Source: Actinomycetes bacterium (GTDB lineage Bacteria; Actinomycetota; Actinomycetes; Actinomycetales; Beutenbergiaceae). Taken from it: a DNA stretch of 7,888 nucleotides. The notes under the pieces are model-generated. The model was given only the letters and a program-made list of their open reading frames with translations, was not told where the DNA came from and ran no database searches. This document shows, piece by piece, positions 6,856 to 7,888 of the stretch. Position numbers and translations under genes: made by a program. The stretch lies in NCBI GenBank assembly GCA_021793935.1, contig JAJYRV010000078.1:1-7888 (forward strand). The letters are read 5' to 3'. The stretch's first letter is position 1. Every line of letters begins with the position of its first letter.

Positions 6856-6944
6856 GAAACCAAAGGCGTGCCACTGAGGCGTGAACTATCCACATTGCGT
6901 GGTGGCCTGCGGCGAGAACATAGAAGAATAGCTCGCATGCATCC

Positions 6945-6967
6945 TCGGCCAGGGATACCCGGGCCGA
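6945..6967 (-). terminator. hairpin after the tRNA cluster, probable terminator
   Basis: On the minus strand TCGGCC (6967-6962) pairs with GGCCGA (6950-6945). Inside, after a C/T mismatch, GGG pairs with CCC around a TAT loop. It begins eight bases after the CCA end of tRNA-Val. There is no run of U directly after it, though the following 30 bases include a mildly T-rich ATTCTTCTATGTTC. The position right behind the last tRNA favours a transcript-end or 3' processing role. Confidence 0.5.
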
Positions 6968-6975
6968 TTGCAATG

Positions 6976-7050
6976 TGGTGGGCGATACTGGGTTCGAACC
7001 AGTGACCTCTTCCGTGTCAAGGAAGCGCGCTACCGCTGCGCCAATCGCCC
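6976..7050 (-). tRNA. tRNA-Val (anticodon GAC)
   Basis: The cloverleaf is complete. Acceptor GGGCGAT (7050-7044) pairs with ATCGCCC (6986-6980), the D stem is GCGC/GCGC, the anticodon stem CTTCC/GGAAG encloses TTGACAC with anticodon GAC, and the T stem ACTGG/CCAGT encloses TTCGAAC. The discriminator is A and CCA is encoded (6978-6976), unlike the other two tRNAs here. It is last in the cluster and reads GUC and GUU valine codons. Confidence 0.97.
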
Positions 7051-7051
7051 G

Positions 7052-7122
7052 AGGTGGGTACGGGATTCGAACCCGTGTATACGGCTTTGCAGGCCGCTGC
7101 CTCGCCTCTCGGCCAACCCACC
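7052..7122 (-). tRNA. tRNA-Cys (anticodon GCA)
   Basis: Acceptor GGTGGGT (7122-7116) pairs with ACCCACC (7059-7053). The D stem is GCC/GGC, the anticodon stem GCGGC/GCCGT (one G-U pair) encloses CTGCAAA with anticodon GCA, and the T stem ACGGG/CCCGT encloses TTCGAAT. The discriminator is U (7052), the normal identity base for tRNA-Cys. CCA is not encoded. Only one base (C, 7051) separates it from the first base of tRNA-Val. Confidence 0.97.
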
Positions 7123-7169
7123 GCGCGTTAGACATCTGACCCGGTTGGTAGGTGTGGGCCAAGACTCCG

Positions 7170-7242
7170 AGCGGATGACGGGACTCGAACCCGCGACCCT
7201 CACCTTGGCAAGGTGATGCTCTACCAACTGAGCCACATCCGC
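7170..7242 (-). tRNA. tRNA-Gly (anticodon GCC)
   Basis: Acceptor GCGGATG (7242-7236) pairs with CATCCGC (7177-7171). The D arm is GCTC-AGTTGGTA-GAGC, the anticodon stem TCACC/GGTGA encloses TTGCCAA with anticodon GCC, and the T stem GCGGG/CCCGT (one G-U pair) encloses TTCGAGT. The discriminator is U, usual for bacterial glycine tRNA. CCA is not encoded. It is first in the cluster and is separated from tRNA-Cys by 47 bases with no recognisable gene. Confidence 0.97.
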
Positions 7243-7245
7243 GTG

Positions 7246-7262
7246 TCACCCTGTTTGGGTGA
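7246..7262 (-). other. small hairpin in the tRNA transcript leader
   Basis: TCACCC (7246-7251) and GGGTGA (7257-7262) form a perfect 6-bp stem with a five-base loop. It lies three bases before the 5' end of tRNA-Gly, inside the short leader expected from the promoter at 7272-7301. It may influence RNase P processing; that is inference. Confidence 0.4.
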
Positions 7263-7271
7263 ACGCTTAGA

Positions 7272-7301
7272 AGATTAACCCAAAAAATTTGCTTCGTCCA
7301 A
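7272..7301 (-). promoter_or_regulatory. promoter of the tRNA Gly-Cys-Val cluster
   Basis: On the minus strand TTGGAC (7301-7296) and TAATCT (7277-7272) are separated by 18 bases, including a run of six T. Both hexamers are close to the primary sigma factor consensus. The start would be near 7265, giving a leader of roughly 23 bases before tRNA-Gly. This fits the strong constitutive transcription expected for a tRNA operon. Confidence 0.7.
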
Positions 7302-7338
7302 CTTGGGCGCGGCTCAGGACGATTTTCCGCGCCACGAC

Positions 7339-7344
7339 TAGGCT
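7339..7344 (+). promoter_or_regulatory. -10 element of a probable leaderless promoter for the chorismate-binding gene
   Basis: TAGGCT is a TANNNT hexamer ending six bases before GTG 7351, so transcription would begin at or next to the start codon. No good -35 is visible (AGGACG is the best at about 17 bp), and there is no strong Shine-Dalgarno sequence. This arrangement is common for leaderless genes in actinobacteria. Confidence 0.45.
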
Positions 7345-7350
7345 CGAAGC

Positions 7351-7888
7351 GTGTTCGAGACGAGGATCGGCGCTGCGGTCTCCTCCCCAGCCCCGGGGGA
7401 GTTCCGGTTCGGCGGGCGCGGCGGACGCGGGGTGGGCCGCTACGCGGATCTGCGGCAGAATGCGGAGATTCTGGGCGAAGGCACGTGGGCCGTCGTCGCC
7501 GAGTTCGACGGTCCTTGGCACGCCTGGCAACTGGCGGAGCCGTACGTATGTGACGACAAATACCCGCCTGTGATTCCCGTCACCGGGCCGCCGGAGAATT
7601 GGCGGCCCCGCCCAGCGCCCCAGTGGCGCTCGAGCCTCACCCGCACCCAGTACACCGCTCGCGTACGGCGCGCCCAGGGGCTCATCGCCGAGGGCCGGAT
7701 CTCCCAGGTGAACCTGTGCCGCATCCTATCGGCCCCCACCCCCGAACCGCCCCCCGCCAGCCAGGTCCACCACCGGATCGCCCGCGAGCATCCCGCTCCC
7801 TACGAGGGCTGGTTCGATTTTCCCGCGGGCACCGGACCCAAAACCTGGATCGCCGCCGCCTCCCCCGAGCTCGCTTTCCGGGTGCGCC
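7351..7888 (+). CDS. chorismate-binding enzyme, PabB/TrpE family, 3' end beyond the window
   Basis: The first 179 residues are present. The enzyme family converts chorismate to aminodeoxychorismate (folate), anthranilate (tryptophan) or related products. YTARVRRAQGLIAEGRISQVNLCR (101-124) matches the family's Y-x3-V-x5-I-x2-G-x3-Q-V-N block, and PAPYEGWFDF (148-157) with AAASPELAFRV (168-178) matches the next conserved strands. The QVN form favours aminodeoxychorismate synthase component I over anthranilate synthase, but the product-determining residues lie beyond the window. Only about 100 residues precede the first block, roughly half of what full-length PabB carries, so this is a short-form protein. 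The GTG is the first start after an in-frame TAG at 7339-7341. It diverges from the tRNA cluster. Confidence 0.85.
   Translation, partial: MFETRIGAAVSSPAPGEFRFGGRGGRGVGRYADLRQNAEILGEGTWAVVAEFDGPWHAWQLAEPYVCDDKYPPVIPVTGPPENWRPRPAPQWRSSLTRTQYTARVRRAQGLIAEGRISQVNLCRILSAPTPEPPPASQVHHRIAREHPAPYEGWFDFPAGTGPKTWIAAASPELAFRVR

Noticed and set aside
4590..6857. A 755-codon open frame on the plus strand opposite the helicase
   Set aside because: It is an antisense shadow: Arg/Gly/Asp/Val-rich with no domain motifs, whereas the minus strand encodes every SNF2 motif. Long antisense frames are expected at this GC content.
7123..7169. The 47-base gap between tRNA-Gly and tRNA-Cys as a possible fourth tRNA or small RNA
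   Set aside because: It is too short for a tRNA and shows no stable stem or anticodon arm; it is most likely just processed spacer.
7246..7262. The 6-bp hairpin by tRNA-Gly as a terminator for a rightward or leftward gene
   Set aside because: It lies downstream of the tRNA promoter and upstream of the tRNA genes, where termination would silence the cluster, and no U-tract follows on the minus strand.
7267..7530. Minus-strand open frames opposite the chorismate-binding gene
   Set aside because: They have no recognisable motifs and overlap both the tRNA promoter and the conserved plus-strand coding sequence.

Overview
The window is high-GC bacterial chromosome, most likely from an actinobacterium. 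The signs are GTG starts, a DtxR/IdeR-type iron box, a tRNA Gly-Cys-Val cluster of the kind common in that phylum, and a probable leaderless gene with a TANNNT box just upstream of its GTG. The genus cannot be read from the sequence. Everything looks chromosomal: there is no transposase, integrase, CRISPR array or phage gene.

Left part (about 144-4713, minus strand): a complete iron-siderophore ABC import operon. In transcription order it holds a lipoprotein binding protein (4598-3555), two FecCD-type permeases (3474-2446 and 2459-1347), an ATPase (1350-595) and a HIT-family nucleotide hydrolase (584-144). Most junctions are tight: 14-nt and 4-nt overlaps, then a 10-nt gap. The one wider gap (80 nt, after the binding protein) carries a strong hairpin with a UUCG loop. 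The promoter at 4683-4712 is overlapped by a 19-bp box with 17 matches to the DtxR/IdeR consensus, so iron-loaded regulator should shut the operon off. A second palindrome covers the -35 side. A short hairpin follows the HIT gene, and a possible gene start runs off the left edge.

Middle (4731-6845, minus): an SNF2-type helicase/translocase with all core motifs and a roughly 200-residue N-terminal region I do not recognise. Its start is best placed at a GTG with a good ribosome-binding site, 31 codons inside the longest frame.

Right part (6976-7242, minus): tRNA-Gly(GCC), tRNA-Cys(GCA) and tRNA-Val(GAC) behind one clear promoter, with a hairpin after the last. The Cys and Val genes are one nucleotide apart, and only Val encodes CCA. 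Divergent from them, a chorismate-binding enzyme (PabB/TrpE family) starts at GTG 7351 on the plus strand and is cut by the window end.

Most of this is well-known biology. No new multi-gene system is evident. The points most worth checking are regulatory or RNA-level: the overlapping operators, the UUCG hairpin, the one-nucleotide tRNA spacer, and the helicase N-terminal region.
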